DNA of 62,848 nt, taken from Paulinella micropora. Its lineage: Eukaryota; Cercozoa; Imbricatea; Euglyphida. Of the stretch, positions 50,696-62,333 are shown one piece after another; position 1 is the first letter of the stretch; each line of letters opens with the position of its first letter. The notes below the pieces were generated by a model. It saw nothing but the letters and a program-made list of their open reading frames with translations, was not told the origin of the DNA and did not search any database. Location: the NCBI GenBank assembly GCA_009731375.1, contig BJOX01000142.1:10140-72987 (forward strand), written 5' to 3'. Made by a program: the position numbers and the translations under genes.

Positions 50696-50712
50696 GTACC
50701 CCCTCCCAGTTT
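50696..50712 (-). promoter_or_regulatory. Polypurine tract
   Basis: On the minus strand AAACTGGGAGGGGGTAC directly precedes the LTR start TGTGGACATC. It is where the plus-strand primer of reverse transcription is expected. Confidence 0.7.
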
Positions 50713-51525
50713 TTATGGCGGAACTTCGTTTCCGACATAATAATCTTTCAACTGATTTCTTTTCTGACTAAGATTCGTTTAGAGTTATGTATGAAGATGC
50801 ATCAACCCACGAATTAGCAGTTATAAAACAACAATGATACTTGCCCCGGTACCAATCGTATATATACCCTAGCACCTTCAGTATATATATTAAAATCTTC
50901 CTCTTTCTTCTGTCGATAAGATATTTGTGCAGTATGTCCAAGTATAATATTTTATGGTTGAGTGATAATGTAACTTGATGTCGCCATTTCCATATATATA
51001 TAATAACCGGTCGTCGGTTTCCATAAATACATTTACTTGTTGTGAAGACATAAATCGGTATCATTTAATATAGTGTCAGGTGATCAAGTCTGACGACTAT
51101 ATCCGAAGTTGGGTTGAGTGCGCCCTAACCTTGCGATATGCCGATACAAGTAGAGATCGATGGAATCCGGTGTAGCAGTTCATGTTATTAAAATATCAGT
51201 TCCTTTGATTAGACTGTAGAGCCTTGAATGAGATCATCATTCTGGTACTAATTCGGGTCGTATCCAGGAAACACCATCGCTCACTCAAATAGCGATCCCG
51301 TAACGGTGCTGTTTCGTTGCTGTCTCGTCTGTCTCTGCCGAAGCAAGAGAATAGAATGCCTACATTTTTTTTCAGCTGTGTCTTGTTAATGTCTAGAAGA
51401 ATGAATGCTGTAGTAGCTTTAATATCTAAGTAAGGTTGTCGGGACGATATTGGATCAATGCTATGTTCGCAATCGATCAGGTCCACAATACTTCTAGACA
51501 AAAAAATACTTACTATAGACGCCGT
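50713..51525 (-). other. 3' untranslated stretch with an unexplained frame
   Basis: Between the pol stop and the polypurine tract lie about 810 bases. A minus-strand frame at 51196-51501 (about 100 residues, SRSIVDLIDCEHSIDPI) has no ATG start and no recognised domain. It could be a relic of an accessory ORF. GTAAGT at 51505-51510 (minus) directly precedes it, so splicing into it is conceivable. Confidence 0.35.
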
Positions 51526-53660
51526 TTACGCGCGGAATCCTTTACTACCTGGTGGAGGACCTCTAACCAAAGTTAAGTCTAAGGTAGACTGTTCGAGGAC
51601 GTCCCAAATTTTGTGAGGGATTGCGCCTTGTGCCAAGTCAAAAGGAATGTCTAGCACCCCTCGTGGTAGTGCTTGTATGGTCCACGCGGTATGATCTTTA
51701 TCTGTAGGAGATATGGTATCATCCCATGTCTCAAGTTTCTTGGCGTCTTTATATACTGGAAGGTATTGTCTTACTTTAGGATCTTCCACTGGATCCAGAC
51801 TCCTCCAGAAATGTAAGACTGGTTGTATTATTTGTGCCGCAGTCGAAATTCGATTCGATCGCGTATGGCGTTTGTGAGGTACTGCCATGACTCTCATGAG
51901 ATATAAATCTGAGAGCGTGTCATCGGCTACGTGTTGAGCCGCAGGCCTCACCAAGTAAAAAGCGTCTTTGGCCCATGAAATATGTCCAATCGCATCTCCT
52001 TCTTTCCAACTGGGGTGAACGAGAGTGTCATTGCCCGCGCGAGGGTCTTGATCTCCGTCATCGCTCCCCTCTTGATGGACTCCTTGCGAACGTGCCGTCC
52101 TTATCGCCTTTCTCGGTCGGTCGTAGATAAGGTCATTTTGCGCTCTCCTTATTTGCGCCTCCGTGAACTTTCCTTCCGGCACGTTCGACTCCACCCTTTT
52201 CCGGGTCTGAGTCCCTGCAGCGCTTTTGCGGTCGGTGGCCCGCTTGTTCTCCAGCTCAGCCTCCCCCTTCTCCGCAATTGGTGCCCTGTAGGCATCCCGT
52301 TCCGAGATATCCTCCTTACGGATTGGTGGGACCTCTTTAAAGTCAGCCTCCATCCGTTTGAGTGCTTGATCCACGGACTTATTTTCAAGTAGGAAGGGAT
52401 CATACTTAATCAGCCTTCGTACATTGACTATTTGAACTTTCCCTCTGCCCCTGATTTTATAATTCAAAGGCCCCATCTGCTCCATGATCTGGTATGGTCC
52501 TTTCCAGTGGATGAACAGCTTCGAGCTGACTCCCTGAGGAACCTGAGGATGGTACAGTAGTACAATATCCCCGACCTGAAATCTGACTTGATCCAGGTGT
52601 GCCTGCCTGACACCTTCAGCATCAGTCTTCCTGCGCTCCGCCTCCCTATGCGCCTGTACTATTTGCTCCGCCTCCATCTTCGCCCGAAGTCTCACCCCAA
52701 ACAGCTCATCCTGATCTGCCCATGAATCTTTTGGGTGCAGCAGTGAGGCTGGGATGGCGGGCTCACGCCCATATACCAATTGGTATGGCGAGACGGAACC
52801 TTTTGAACCAACGCTGTAGAGGGTAGGCAATTCATAGCAAAGGCAAACGAGGATACTGCCTCCACCCATGCCTTTTGGTTCTCCTTCTTCATACAATACA
52901 TCTTCAGCGCGGCCTTGAGGGGTCTATGCACCCGCTCTATCTTGCCGTTCGCTCTGGGGTTATAGGCGGTGACATATTGCCATTTCATGCCGTAATATGC
53001 AGATAGCTTGTCGATGACTTCATTATTAAAGTCAGAGCCTCGATCTGAGCATATTTTTCTCGGCACCCCAATCTGTGAGATGATCCTATCAATCAACGCC
53101 TTGGCTGTTGTTTCGCCCGTAACGTCTTTGACTCGGACCACCCATACATAGTTGGTGGCTCTGTCTATGGCCGTTAGAAGGTATCTGTAACCTGACCGGG
53201 AAAGGTCCTACATGATCGGTGTGTAAAAACTCGAACATTCCTAAGTGTAAAGGAAAAGTCCCGATCAGGCCAAAATTCGCCTTCAATGGTGTTTTGGATG
53301 TCTTGCATGCGATGCATGCATTGACCTGTTCATCAATATTCTCCTTTTACCAGAATCGTCTCGAAATGAACATATGCGTTCTTTGTCGGCCCGGGTGCGC
53401 CAGTAGTGGGCAGTTATGAGCAGCGACAAAAATGATGTGTTTGAGTTTCTCAGGAACCCAGAGAGTCCATTTGTCTGGTTGTGATGCATAGCGCCCGTGT
53501 TGGCCTTTGTACCACAAGAGACCGTCTCTCCACCCCATCTCCTTCTGTTGCTCTCCTTCGTCATTTTCAGCTCGTTCGGGTTCTTGTATAGCTGTATTAG
53601 CTCTTTGAACTCCGGATCGAGAGCCTGTTGCTGTCTCCATGCAGTGGGTGAGGCTATGTG
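51526..53660 (-). pseudogene. Ty3/gypsy integrase with GPY module, broken
   Basis: The frame at about 53640-53347 has the H2C2 zinc site start (AAHNCPLLAHPGRQRTHMF), then an in-frame stop at 53347, then CIACKTSK. The catalytic core follows: FLHTDHVGPF (first Asp), a frameshift near 53195, CSDRGSDFNNEV (second Asp) and NPRANGKIERVHRPLK (Glu). Another frameshift near 52820 leads into YQLVYGREPAIP and the C-terminal part with FQVGDIVLLYHP and LFIHWKGPYQIMEQMGPLNYKI, the GPY/F module. About 330 further residues are charged and lack a chromodomain. The core triad is complete, so damage is by stops and shifts, not catalytic substitutions. Confidence 0.88.
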
Positions 53661-55582
53661 GATAGTCCCATCCTCTAGCTGCACTCCTATCCTCTCAGGG
53701 TTTTCGTCTAACTCCTCCTTGTTCTCCTGCGAGGGTTCCGCATATGCTTCTTGCTTAATCACTTCTTGTTTTATCTCCGCCTTCATATTCTCATATGCTT
53801 CGTAGGACCACTCAGCATCCTCGAGGACATGTGCTGTACAACATATCCCATGATCCGAACCTTGCGGGCTATGACGTAGACCCGATCGGTTATATCGGAC
53901 CCCTCTCGCCATCTGCATCGACTCGATATGATGCACTTCGTATGTGCAGTCTGGGGATAGATCCTCCATTTCTGCTGATGATACGAGAGCTGCCACTTCT
54001 GAGTGAAACTCTAGCCTGGAGAGGCTGTCAGCGACAACATTTCGCTTGCCGGGTAGATGGACCATTGTAAAATTGAAACATGACAAGAATGCATGCCATC
54101 TCGCTAGACGGCCAGTCTGTTCATGATTCATCAGCCATAGTAAATTTTGGTGATCAGTCCTTACTATAAACTGAGTTCCACCCCATAAATACTCTCTCAA
54201 CCGTTTAAGGGCACAGACCACCGCCAGTGCCTCTCTCTGTCTCGTACAATAGTTTCGCTCCGCCGAGCATAACTTTCTACTTATAAACATGATCGGGAGC
54301 AACCTTTTCTCCTCATCTTCCTGTTGTAAGACTGCGCCGATCGCTAACTTTGATGTGTCTGTGTCGACTACGAATTGCTTCGAAAAGTCGGGCATCATCA
54401 GCACGAGTCCGCCATCCTTCGGATCTTTGTAAATGAGATCTTTGAGCGTGTTGTACGCTTCTAAGGCTTCATCATCCCACTTCTCAAAATCACCGAAGTC
54501 GATCATTCTCTCCAACTTAGCCCGAGTTGCATCCCAATTGGGTATGAACTGGCTGTAATATTGCGCCATCGCAAGAAATGAGTGCAGCTCTGTGCGATTC
54601 TTCGGCCTCTGCCGGCTCATGATCTCCTCCCTCTTCTCTTTGGATATCGAGACTCTGTTGTAAGAGATTTCGTACCCCAAATATGTCACACTTGTCTTTG
54701 CGAGTTGATATTTCTTCAAATTACATTTCAGGCCAAATAGTTTGATACGCCTGAAAATGTCTGTTAGATGGTCGATGTGCTTTTCTATCGTATTGGAGTA
54801 CGCGATAATGTCATCGATGTAACAAAATGCGTACTCTCCCGCCTTCTGTCCTCTTCTCCTCATGAAACCTCACTCTGTCTGGTCACCATATTTGCTACTT
54901 AGCATGCTTTGCATCGCTTTTTGAAAGAGTCCCGGGGCCTGTTTGAGTCCCATCGGAAGCACTTTCCACTGATATATCTCCATTCCTACTACAAATGCAG
55001 TCAGCCATCTGGACTTTTCATCCAGTGGAATTTGCCAGAAGCCATTCTTCAGATCAATGACTGAGTATAGCTTGGCGTTCCGCAATACTCGCCTTCCTTC
55101 TTCAAGAGTAGGTAATGGATTTCGTTCCTCCTCTAAAATTGTATTGACGCGGGCATAGTTAACCGTTAAGCGCCATTCTCCTCCCGGTTTAGGCACCAGT
55201 CTCGGTTGGGAAACTATTGGAGATGTCGATCTTTCAATGAAATCCTCATCGAGGAACTGTCGTGCTTGTTCTTCTGCGATCTTTGCTTCATGTATACTCA
55301 GATTTGCCGTCGTGGCGCCGGGGAAGGCTCAGCACCTGATATTTTACAAATTAACCGCGGTGAAGTCTTCCGGCTTGACACCTCCCGCTTGAGGGGGGTC
55401 ATAAAATCACTTTGTTCGCCTTCAATCTCTCTTTCAAAAACCTCTTTCTCCTTCTCCGTACCTGCTCCTCCTGCCAATTTCTCGATCGCCGCCTTAAACT
55501 CCTCCTCTGACATTCTCTTGTGATTCTTGAGGGGTGCTCTGTCCTCCTCCAAGCCCAACTCTTCTTCTGATATATCGTCCAT
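53600..55582 (-). pseudogene. Reverse transcriptase and RNase H, broken
   Basis: An ATG at 55580-55582 starts a charged linker (MDDISEEELGLEED). A frameshift near 55310 leads to the RT: RLVPKPGGEWRLTVNYARVN, LYSVIDLKNGFWQIPL, WKVLPMGLKQAPGLFQKAM, then an in-frame TGA at 54870, then FCYIDDIIAYS (catalytic YIDD near 54815) and VTYLGYEIS. RNase H follows with FVVDTDTSKLAIGAVLQ, NYCTRQREALAVV, RTDHQNLLWL and VVADSLSR, giving its Asp-Glu-Asp-Asp set. A further region with Lys/Glu-rich linker ends in a frameshift near 53600 before the integrase. The RT thumb and connection appear complete. Confidence 0.9.
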
Positions 55583-55594
55583 TCCCGTTTTTTT

Positions 55595-57270
55595 TTATGT
55601 GGCAGTGTCTGGTTCGTCGTCCTCCGCCAGACCTACCAACATATCTATTAATCTCCCATATTGCAACGGAGCTTTTCGGGTGTAGAAACCATCGAAGCAT
55701 GTGAATGCTTGAGGAATCAATTTCAACTTGTCCTGGTCTCTGAGCTTCCGCTTGTATGCACTGCTCTGCTCACGAGTCCCGAGACGACAAGCCACCACTA
55801 AGTGTTGCTTCCGTGAGGGCACCGGTATCGGATGATCAATAAGCCGGTCCCGTATCTCCTGCGCCCATATCGCCTTCTCATTGTACGGGAGTATAACCGT
55901 ATATGGTTTATTGTTTTCAAAAAGAGTGCGGAGGCACTTTTTCACTTCTGTCAGTGAGCGCGGCCACGTAGGCTCGTCACCCCAGAATTCAGTAATAAAG
56001 CTTTTAATATCTTCTGCCGGGATATCAGGGAGTCGTCCCTTTCTCCTCGGTATAAACTCCTGTCTGTCCTTTTCTTCCCACCTTTACGTGAAAGCAATAC
56101 CCGTTGGTAATATATACATCGGCCCCTGCTCCTTTTCCAAATCTCGCCAGCGATGTGCACCTTTTCCCCATGCATATAATCTCCTCCTTCCTCTTTTCCA
56201 TGAGATCGTCTATTGACTTTTTATCCCATTGTGTAGGGACTGTAGCCGTATAGACCTCCGCCTCTCTCTTGTCTGACAGGGTTGAACCATCTTTAGACAC
56301 CGCGTCCGTTGGTATATATGCCTCATATGCGTGTGTAATGGCCACCTGTTTCCCTTCCGATGCTACCCCTAGGTGTAGGGCCTCGTATGAGTCCATAGCA
56401 TGGAGAGAGTCGACAGTATATTCTTCTCCTGGCTCTACGCCGTATATAACTCTTTTGGCGGCGCAATCAATCACTACGTTCATTGTCGCCAGTTGGTCGT
56501 ACGACAAAAGAACAGATCCGTGGTATTCGGGGACAACGTACAAGTCCACTCGATATACTCGTCCGGATTTCAATTTAAAATTTAAAGTGATGATGCCCGT
56601 TATATCCGTCCGACTACTAACTCCTTTCAAGGTGCCAGATGATTTTTTCATATTAGTTTCTAACCACGCATGGTGTTTCGTAGTAAATTTCTGGCCGACA
56701 ATATTAATATTCGCCATAGTATCATTACCAACGTTTATAAAGGTATTTAATGTTTCACAAAAAAGTTTTGTATAGCATAAAGCGTCTGGCCAGTGACTTT
56801 TTAAGGCCAATACAAGGAGCTTGTGTTCTAAAATCTGTATCCTTTTCTCGAGGTTCGCCTCCTCCTCCCTTTCTGCCGTTTTCGTAATGTCTGTTTGGGT
56901 ATTGTTCACAGGCGAAGGATGATTGTCCTTGCTTGCTCTGTTTGAGACCGTGAGGAGAGGTTGATGTCCTCCATCCTCCTTGTCTATTGTCTGTCTCGGC
57001 AAGTTGATAAGATTGATTGCCGGTTCTATTCTTACTTTCTTCGGCTGTGGCTGCAACGGGCCCGCCTGCTTTCTCTTTGCCAGCGCTTTACTCGCCTGCC
57101 TATTAGCAGCATGCACTGTTTGTTGTCGTGATGGGTGTACTGGTATTGTACTACCTTTTGAGTTGGTCTGTGGCCTGCTGTGGGCTCTTAGATTCACTGG
57201 TACCCTTGGTTGGTACCTGCACAGGGGTGTATTGTGCAATGTTTGTTGTTAGTTTTTCTTCCTCCTTCTC
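55595..57270 (-). pseudogene. Retropepsin-like protease region of pol, broken
   Basis: A basic N-terminal part and a coiled coil (EREEEANLEKRIQILEHKL) precede a retropepsin-like fold: TFINVGNDTMANINIVGQKF, where Asp-Thr-Met-Ala takes the place of the usual Asp-Thr/Ser-Gly, then IITLNFKLKSGRVYRVDLYV and VPEYHGSVLLSYDQLATMNV with a second strand VVIDCAAKRV. A C-terminal extension of about 250 residues of unknown role passes through a frameshift near 56035. It ends in TAA (55595-55597), ten bases before the ATG of the RT frame, which is the same frame. That arrangement suggests either a nonsense lesion or stop-and-restart translation. Confidence 0.7.
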
Positions 57271-57273
57271 TAG

Positions 57274-59903
57274 TCATTGGACTACCTCAAATCTGTTACC
57301 TGAGTCGGCATCAGTGTCGGTAGTGGTTGCGCCTGATGTCGCATAGGCCTGTAGTGCTGAGGAACTCGAGCTTGAGCTCGAGCCGTCTGCCCAGCCCCCA
57401 TCTCTGTGGTACGGGCGCTCTGCGCTGCCGTATCCACCTCGGCCAACCCATCTTCCTCCTCCTCTACCTTGAAATACACCTCTTCCTCCTCCTCTTCTCA
57501 CAAATCCTCTCTCCCCCCCGCGAGTGTATGTGCCTCGTGCGAAAGGGGCTCCTCCTCCTCGATTGATTCCTCTCCCTCCTCCTCTTCCTCGTGTTCCACC
57601 TCTTCCTCTACTTGCGGCTTCTATGGCTGCCGTCTTCTGATCATCTCTAGCGAAAAGAGAATTGATCGCGTCAGCTAGTTCGTGGTCATGGTCCGCGACA
57701 TCCTGTAATTTCCACCCCTGATCCTTGCGCAGTCGGCGCAGAACGGCGACGGTGTTGGTTTCGTCCGACCGTACGTTCTTGAGGAGTGTGTTTCGGATGC
57801 GGGTGTCCTCGACATCGTGGTTGTACGGGCATTTCTTATTTGTGTGTTTGAAGCATTGTGCCCGTGCCCACCAACGAATACAAGGTGTGTTAGCTTCTCG
57901 ACTGTTCTCTCTTGGCCGCTTTCCTAGAGATCGTTGCGTATGTGCGGCTTGCGGTTGAGCAGAAGCCGATGAAGAACCGATCAAGGATGCTGTCTGGCTG
58001 TCGAGCCTCTGACAAGCGGTCATTACTTCGGTCCACAACATTTTTGGGCTCACGGCCTTAGTCGTGGCCTCAAAGACGCTCATCTCCAAAAAGTTCAAGT
58101 GCTTTACCTTGTCGAAGGTTTTGCAGTCTTGCATGAGCAGTGTGAGCTTATTTTTGTTGTAGACATGCAAAGCACTGAGGAAATATAGGAGTATGGCTTT
58201 GTGGTTATAAAAGAGAGTGTACTGGGTGCCCACATTTGTTAAAACAGATGCAAGCTGAATGACAGACTGCAACTGCTCCGATACTAAGTCGAAAATTTCA
58301 AACCCAACCCAATCAATGTGCCCGTGCACAAGTGTTGGTATCCACTTGCCTTAAAGTATCGAATGAGGGCAGCAATGGCCAGAGTACAACTCATCTCTGC
58401 ATGTCCACCTTTCCTTGCTAGCTCCTCCTCTCCTCTGTACTTCTCGTAAGTTATACGATCAAAACCAGCTCCAAGGAGGGATCGATCACAGAGATGTTCT
58501 AGGACTTCATATTCCTGCTCCACCTCACACTGGTTTTGCTGGAAGCATCTGTCCACCTCATTGAGCTTAGTCATGAGGGTCTTCTCTGTGTCAGCCTCAT
58601 TGGCAGTGATAGCATAGAGCTTAAGGCCCCCTCCCCCAATTTTGATTTTAGCTAGGGCTGCCTGCAGCGCCTGCTTTTTCTTCTGGGAGTCAGTCAAGTT
58701 AATTACTGTCCCTCCCCCTTGGGGTCCTCCTCCTGTGGGTCCTCCTCCTGCTTTCTTGGGAGCTGGGTTAGATGTGGTAGGTGGAGCCGTTGGCTGTGGA
58801 GCCACCCGTGCTACTGCCATTGCCACAGCTATCTTCTCCTTCTGCTCCTTCTCCTCTTTCTGTCTCGTCTCTTCTTCTTTCACCTGTCGTGCTAGATGAG
58901 TCACGAACTGTGCAAGCCCTGTGGCACTAGAGAGGAAGTGTGCCTTTTCTCTCATGGAAGACTTATCAGCTCTGTTATTATTTGGGATTGTTGTGAGAGG
59001 GCCTTTAATGAGAGTGTGATTCTTCGTGTGGGCCCATTGTTTCCATGTTGGTTTTTGCTCCTTCCCCTCAAAGAGGCCCTTATGGAGTTGTGTGAGGCGT
59101 TCAAGCACCTGACAAGACTGGTCAACCTCCTCGTAAACAGGATGTTGCCTTGTGTTGTCTTTCAGTGCTTTGTACATTTCGTTGTAAGCCCGTGTGAAGG
59201 CAGTTACAAAAGCCTCAAGGGCAAACTCAATGCCACTTTGGTTTCTACCTTCGAACTTTCTTTCTAGATTCTTGATATCAGTGGGGACACCACAGACAGA
59301 CAGCCATGCTGCAGTTGTGCGTTTATTTTTCCACTGTATGTTTGTGCGTTCATAAAATTCCGCAACGAGCACAGCAGCGTAGAGTGTTGCAGATATGTCG
59401 TATATGTCGCACAGTGTAAGAGTGTCGCCATACTTGATATCCTGCAATGGCACTCTTTCGTGCTCAAACCTCACTTTGTTGAAGAGAGGCTTCGCAAGGC
59501 CGGGAATTTCGATCAGGAGGTTGCTTTGACCTTGTCCTGGTCTATTCCTTTTCTCGTAAGGAATGTAGATGTGTGTTTTATAATAGGTTGGGTAGTTAAG
59601 GAAGAAGGACTCTTCATCATCATATGTAGCCAACTGTTCCCATGTATTTGGGATATTCTGGCCAACATCCTCCATCTCTCTCTCTGCCTCTGTCAGTGGA
59701 GAGCCTCCAGTCTGACCTGCACTCGCTTCTTGTGCATTACCCCCCCCTGTCGACTCTACATCGGCTGTATACGTATACTCCTCTCTCTCCTCTCCATCTC
59801 TATCCCCCCTCTCTTCTGAGTACTGAGTCTCCTGCTCCTCTCCTCCCTCACTAGGACCATAATCAGTTGGTGTCACACCAGCCTGCTCATTCTCGTCTTC
59901 CAT
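57274..59903 (-). pseudogene. Gag with CCCH finger and RGG tail, one frameshift
   Basis: ATG at 59901-59903 starts an acidic, Gly/Glu-rich N-terminus (about 110 residues). A mostly helical capsid-like region follows (NTWEQLATYDDEESFFL to about residue 330), then a Lys/Glu coiled coil and a Pro/Gly linker. Near 58329 a one-base shift moves to a second frame (HGHIDWVGFEIFDLVSEQL). The C-terminal part has CIRWWARAQCFKHT followed by NKKCPYNHD, a C-x8-C-x7-C-x3-H finger in place of the usual CCHC knuckle, and then about 20 RGG/GRG motifs. Both would bind RNA. The frame ends at TGA 57274, with pol in another frame directly after, so gag-pol expression probably used frameshifting. Confidence 0.75.
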
Positions 59904-60532
59904 CTTATGTTATGAGAGTCACGTCTGCTTTTTTTTCTTTCTTTTTTTCCTCTGTTATTCTTATCACTCTATGCAACCTTCTTCTCCTTCTTCCTTTTCT
60001 CTGTTGAAATAGTTATGGGGCGTCAGGCCCTACACAGAGATAACGATAGTTTGGTCAAAAGAGCTGTTTTGTAGAAGTCAGTCTGTCGTCGGACAGTGCT
60101 TCGATATTTGTCTTGCTCTTGTGTGAGAGATGTGTAATCTCCTCTGGTTTCTGCAGAGAAAATGCAAGGAAAATGGTTCAGAACAGAGAGTGGGAGTGCT
60201 TTGCTCGTTTTTCCTCTGTCTGTGTGTTTGTCTGATGTTTGTTTCGCACTTGTCCTACTTGGCTTTATGCAAGCAGCAAGAGGGAGTGGAGTAGGTGTGG
60301 TCTGGTGTCTTGTAGAAGAGCACACAGAAGCCAAATGTGCACAAGGGCTAAAGGTTATGCCAGCTTGTGACAAATTGATTGCTTGTTTGTAAGTTTTTTG
60401 TTTGAGGATGAGTAGGAGTGTTTGTTTTCGTCTGATGTCTGTGCGACAGATCAGCGAAAAATAAATTTGTGCTTATCTGATGTCTGTACGACAGATCAGA
60501 AAAGAAATCAGCCTTTAGCTATGGACTCCAAA
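59904..60532 (-). other. 5' leader of the retrotransposon with primer binding site
   Basis: About 630 bases lie between the 5' LTR and gag. Directly next to the LTR the minus strand reads TTTGGAGTCCATAGC. The TGG two bases in is where a tRNA-CCA primer site is expected, but I cannot say which tRNA. GTCTGATGTCTGTGCGACAGATCAG-like words occur twice (60432-60456 and 60477-60498) as a direct repeat. Confidence 0.6.
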
Positions 60533-60750
60533 TGTACTATCCCCAACGATAGCTCAATGGAAGAGTAAGTCGGTAATATAACCAAACACAGTCCTCAAAA
60601 AAGAGAATGATGTCTCGTTATATTAGCTTAGTGACGCAAAGACAAAAAGCAGCCAAAAGACCAGGATCAAATTGGCATTTCAGACGTGTCCGGCCAGACG
60701 AAATCTATAAATAAGTTTTTTACCCGATAATTCGGGAGGTGATGTCCACA
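60533..60750 (-). repeat. 5' LTR (right end), 218 bp
   Basis: From TGTACTATCCCCAACGATAG to GGAGGTGATGTCCACA on the plus strand. It matches 50477-50695 with about ten substitutions and a few short indels. Confidence 0.9.
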
Positions 60751-61518
60751 AGTCAGGGTGACTCGATCTGAAGAATTTGACTGTATATGTTTTATTATAT
60801 TATCTGAAAGTTTAAACCGGCCAGATGATCCCGCACTAAAGACCAGAAGGGGGCGGTAACAAAATATATGCACATTTCAACCGTGACCGTGATGACCGGG
60901 TGACGGTGCCTTCAGCCTACCCGCCCCACGTAGTTGCGTCGACTGCCTTAGTGCAGCACGTCGACCCTTGCCGCACTGAAAGTTTTCAAGCCTGGTGAAG
61001 GCCTAATCAATTTCATACCGTTGCCTCTCCTTCCAGACTAAGTGTGAATGGATTAAACTGAGCTGTTAACGCAGAGTTCGCTAATCAAGGCTCGATAAAC
61101 TGTTAGACTCCTATTATTAATATAATAATCTATGATAGCTACAGCACTCTATCAGCAGTACTTAAGCTTTAATAAGAAAAGCGCCAACAGAGCGCCACGT
61201 AACTTGACTGGTTGTATCATAAGTAAAGGCTCTACCGACACCGTTACTCTGATACGGCGGCCCTTGACTGTTAATTAAGATTATTATTTAGTTCCAACAG
61301 AACCGCACAATAGACTAATAATAACACTGTCAATAATAACAGTACGAAGACTGGTATGTAAGATACTAGTACGTATTTAATAATAGTAATCATACTCATA
61401 CCGGTAGTAAACAAGAGATGAATTCAGAAATGGTACTAGCTTGGCTACAGTTATGCTATATATCAGTCTTGGTGGGCTCGGCCATCATAACTCCACAATG
61501 TGTGATCGCTGGCGTCAC
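60751..61518. other. Mixed sequence right of the retrotransposon, no gene seen
   Basis: Patches of GC-rich and AT-rich sequence without simple repeats, long frames or a recognisable second element. Confidence 0.45.
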
Positions 61519-61792
61519 TCATTCTCTTCTTTGTCGCTTGCGCGCTGGAGACAACATGTTCTGGTCCTCCAAGTCAGAGTCACCAAAGACGCCATCAACA
61601 TTAAACAACTGCAAGTCTTCAGAAGGCGCAGCAGGACTAGCTGGGTCTCCTCCGATGGATTGGCGGGGCTGGGTCTCCTGAAACGGACTCTCAGCACGCT
61701 CATCGATCAGCCAGTCAGTCCACCCAGTTAACGCTTCCGCCTTACCATCCGCAGGAACAAGGTCGAAATTAGTTACTGGAAGAGGAGGACAA

Positions 61793-61839
<47 letters not shown>

Positions 61840-61908
61840 AGAAGAAGAAGAAGCCGCCGTTTTTGTCTTCTTTCTTCGGACGGTTTGAGCCCTTGGCGGC
61901 GTTGCCAT
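61519..61908 (-). CDS. Small serine-rich acidic protein with basic ends
   Basis: ATG at 61906-61908 opens 129 codons ending in TGA at 61519. The protein starts MATPPRAQTVRRKKTKTAA (basic), has about 20 consecutive Ser encoded by a TTC/TCT microsatellite, then an ordinary acidic part (NFDLVPADGKAEALTGW, DWLIDERAESPFQE, LQLFNVDGVFGDSDLEDQN) and a basic end (ARKRQRRE). Basic ends and acidic Phe/Asp patches suggest a nuclear protein, perhaps an activation-type domain. The frame is also open upstream to about 62010 without an ATG, so an additional exon is possible. No family recognised. Confidence 0.45.
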
Positions 61909-62019
61909 TCGCTCGCGCACGGGCCTCTCCGGCGTTAGTCCAGGCAAGCTCACCAAACGTTCGCAAACCTGACCAAAAGTTTGACTAAGTTGTACTACCA
62001 CCACTCCAACTGCATGCTA

Positions 62020-62073
62020 CCACCACCACCACCGCTAGTACTACTACTACTACGACTACTACTACTACGACTA

Positions 62074-62114
<41 letters not shown>

Positions 62115-62140
62115 GCTACTACTACTACCATCACCACCAC
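62020..62140. repeat. ACC/ACT trinucleotide array
   Basis: ACC then ACT repeats with ACG variants. Confidence 0.93.
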
Positions 62141-62333
62141 TATCTCTCTATCTAGACAAACAGGCGTAAGAGATAGAAAGGTAGGTAAATAGAGATAAAT
62201 GCATGCTCCGTGTAAAAAGCGCACCTCTTCATGGACTGTTAGACTTGAGACAGGCGCGTCCTTCTTGGCATAGATTACTACTACATACTTCCACCCTTGC
62301 GCCACCTCAAAATGGGCCCGTTCACGCTATATA
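62141..62333. other. Short island, nothing recognised
   Basis: About 190 bases of non-repetitive sequence with no defensible frame. Confidence 0.5.

Larger units (their letters stand above)
50477..60750 (-). mobile_element. Ty3/gypsy LTR retrotransposon, 10.27 kb, degenerate
   Basis: Two matching LTRs, both TG...CA, enclose minus-strand gag and pol. Pol order is protease, reverse transcriptase, RNase H, integrase, with a GPY module at the end, which defines Ty3/gypsy (Metaviridae). The LTRs differ at roughly one base in ten plus small indels, so the insertion is old. Neither 5-base flank repeats the other (ACACA left, AGTCA right). The left flank is a CA array that may have overwritten the target duplication. 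At least seven stops or frameshifts interrupt the coding region. No envelope-like gene is seen. Confidence 0.92.

Noticed and set aside
58642-59267. Plus-strand frames within the gag region
   Set aside because: They are antisense to gag, which has clear protein-like composition on the minus strand.
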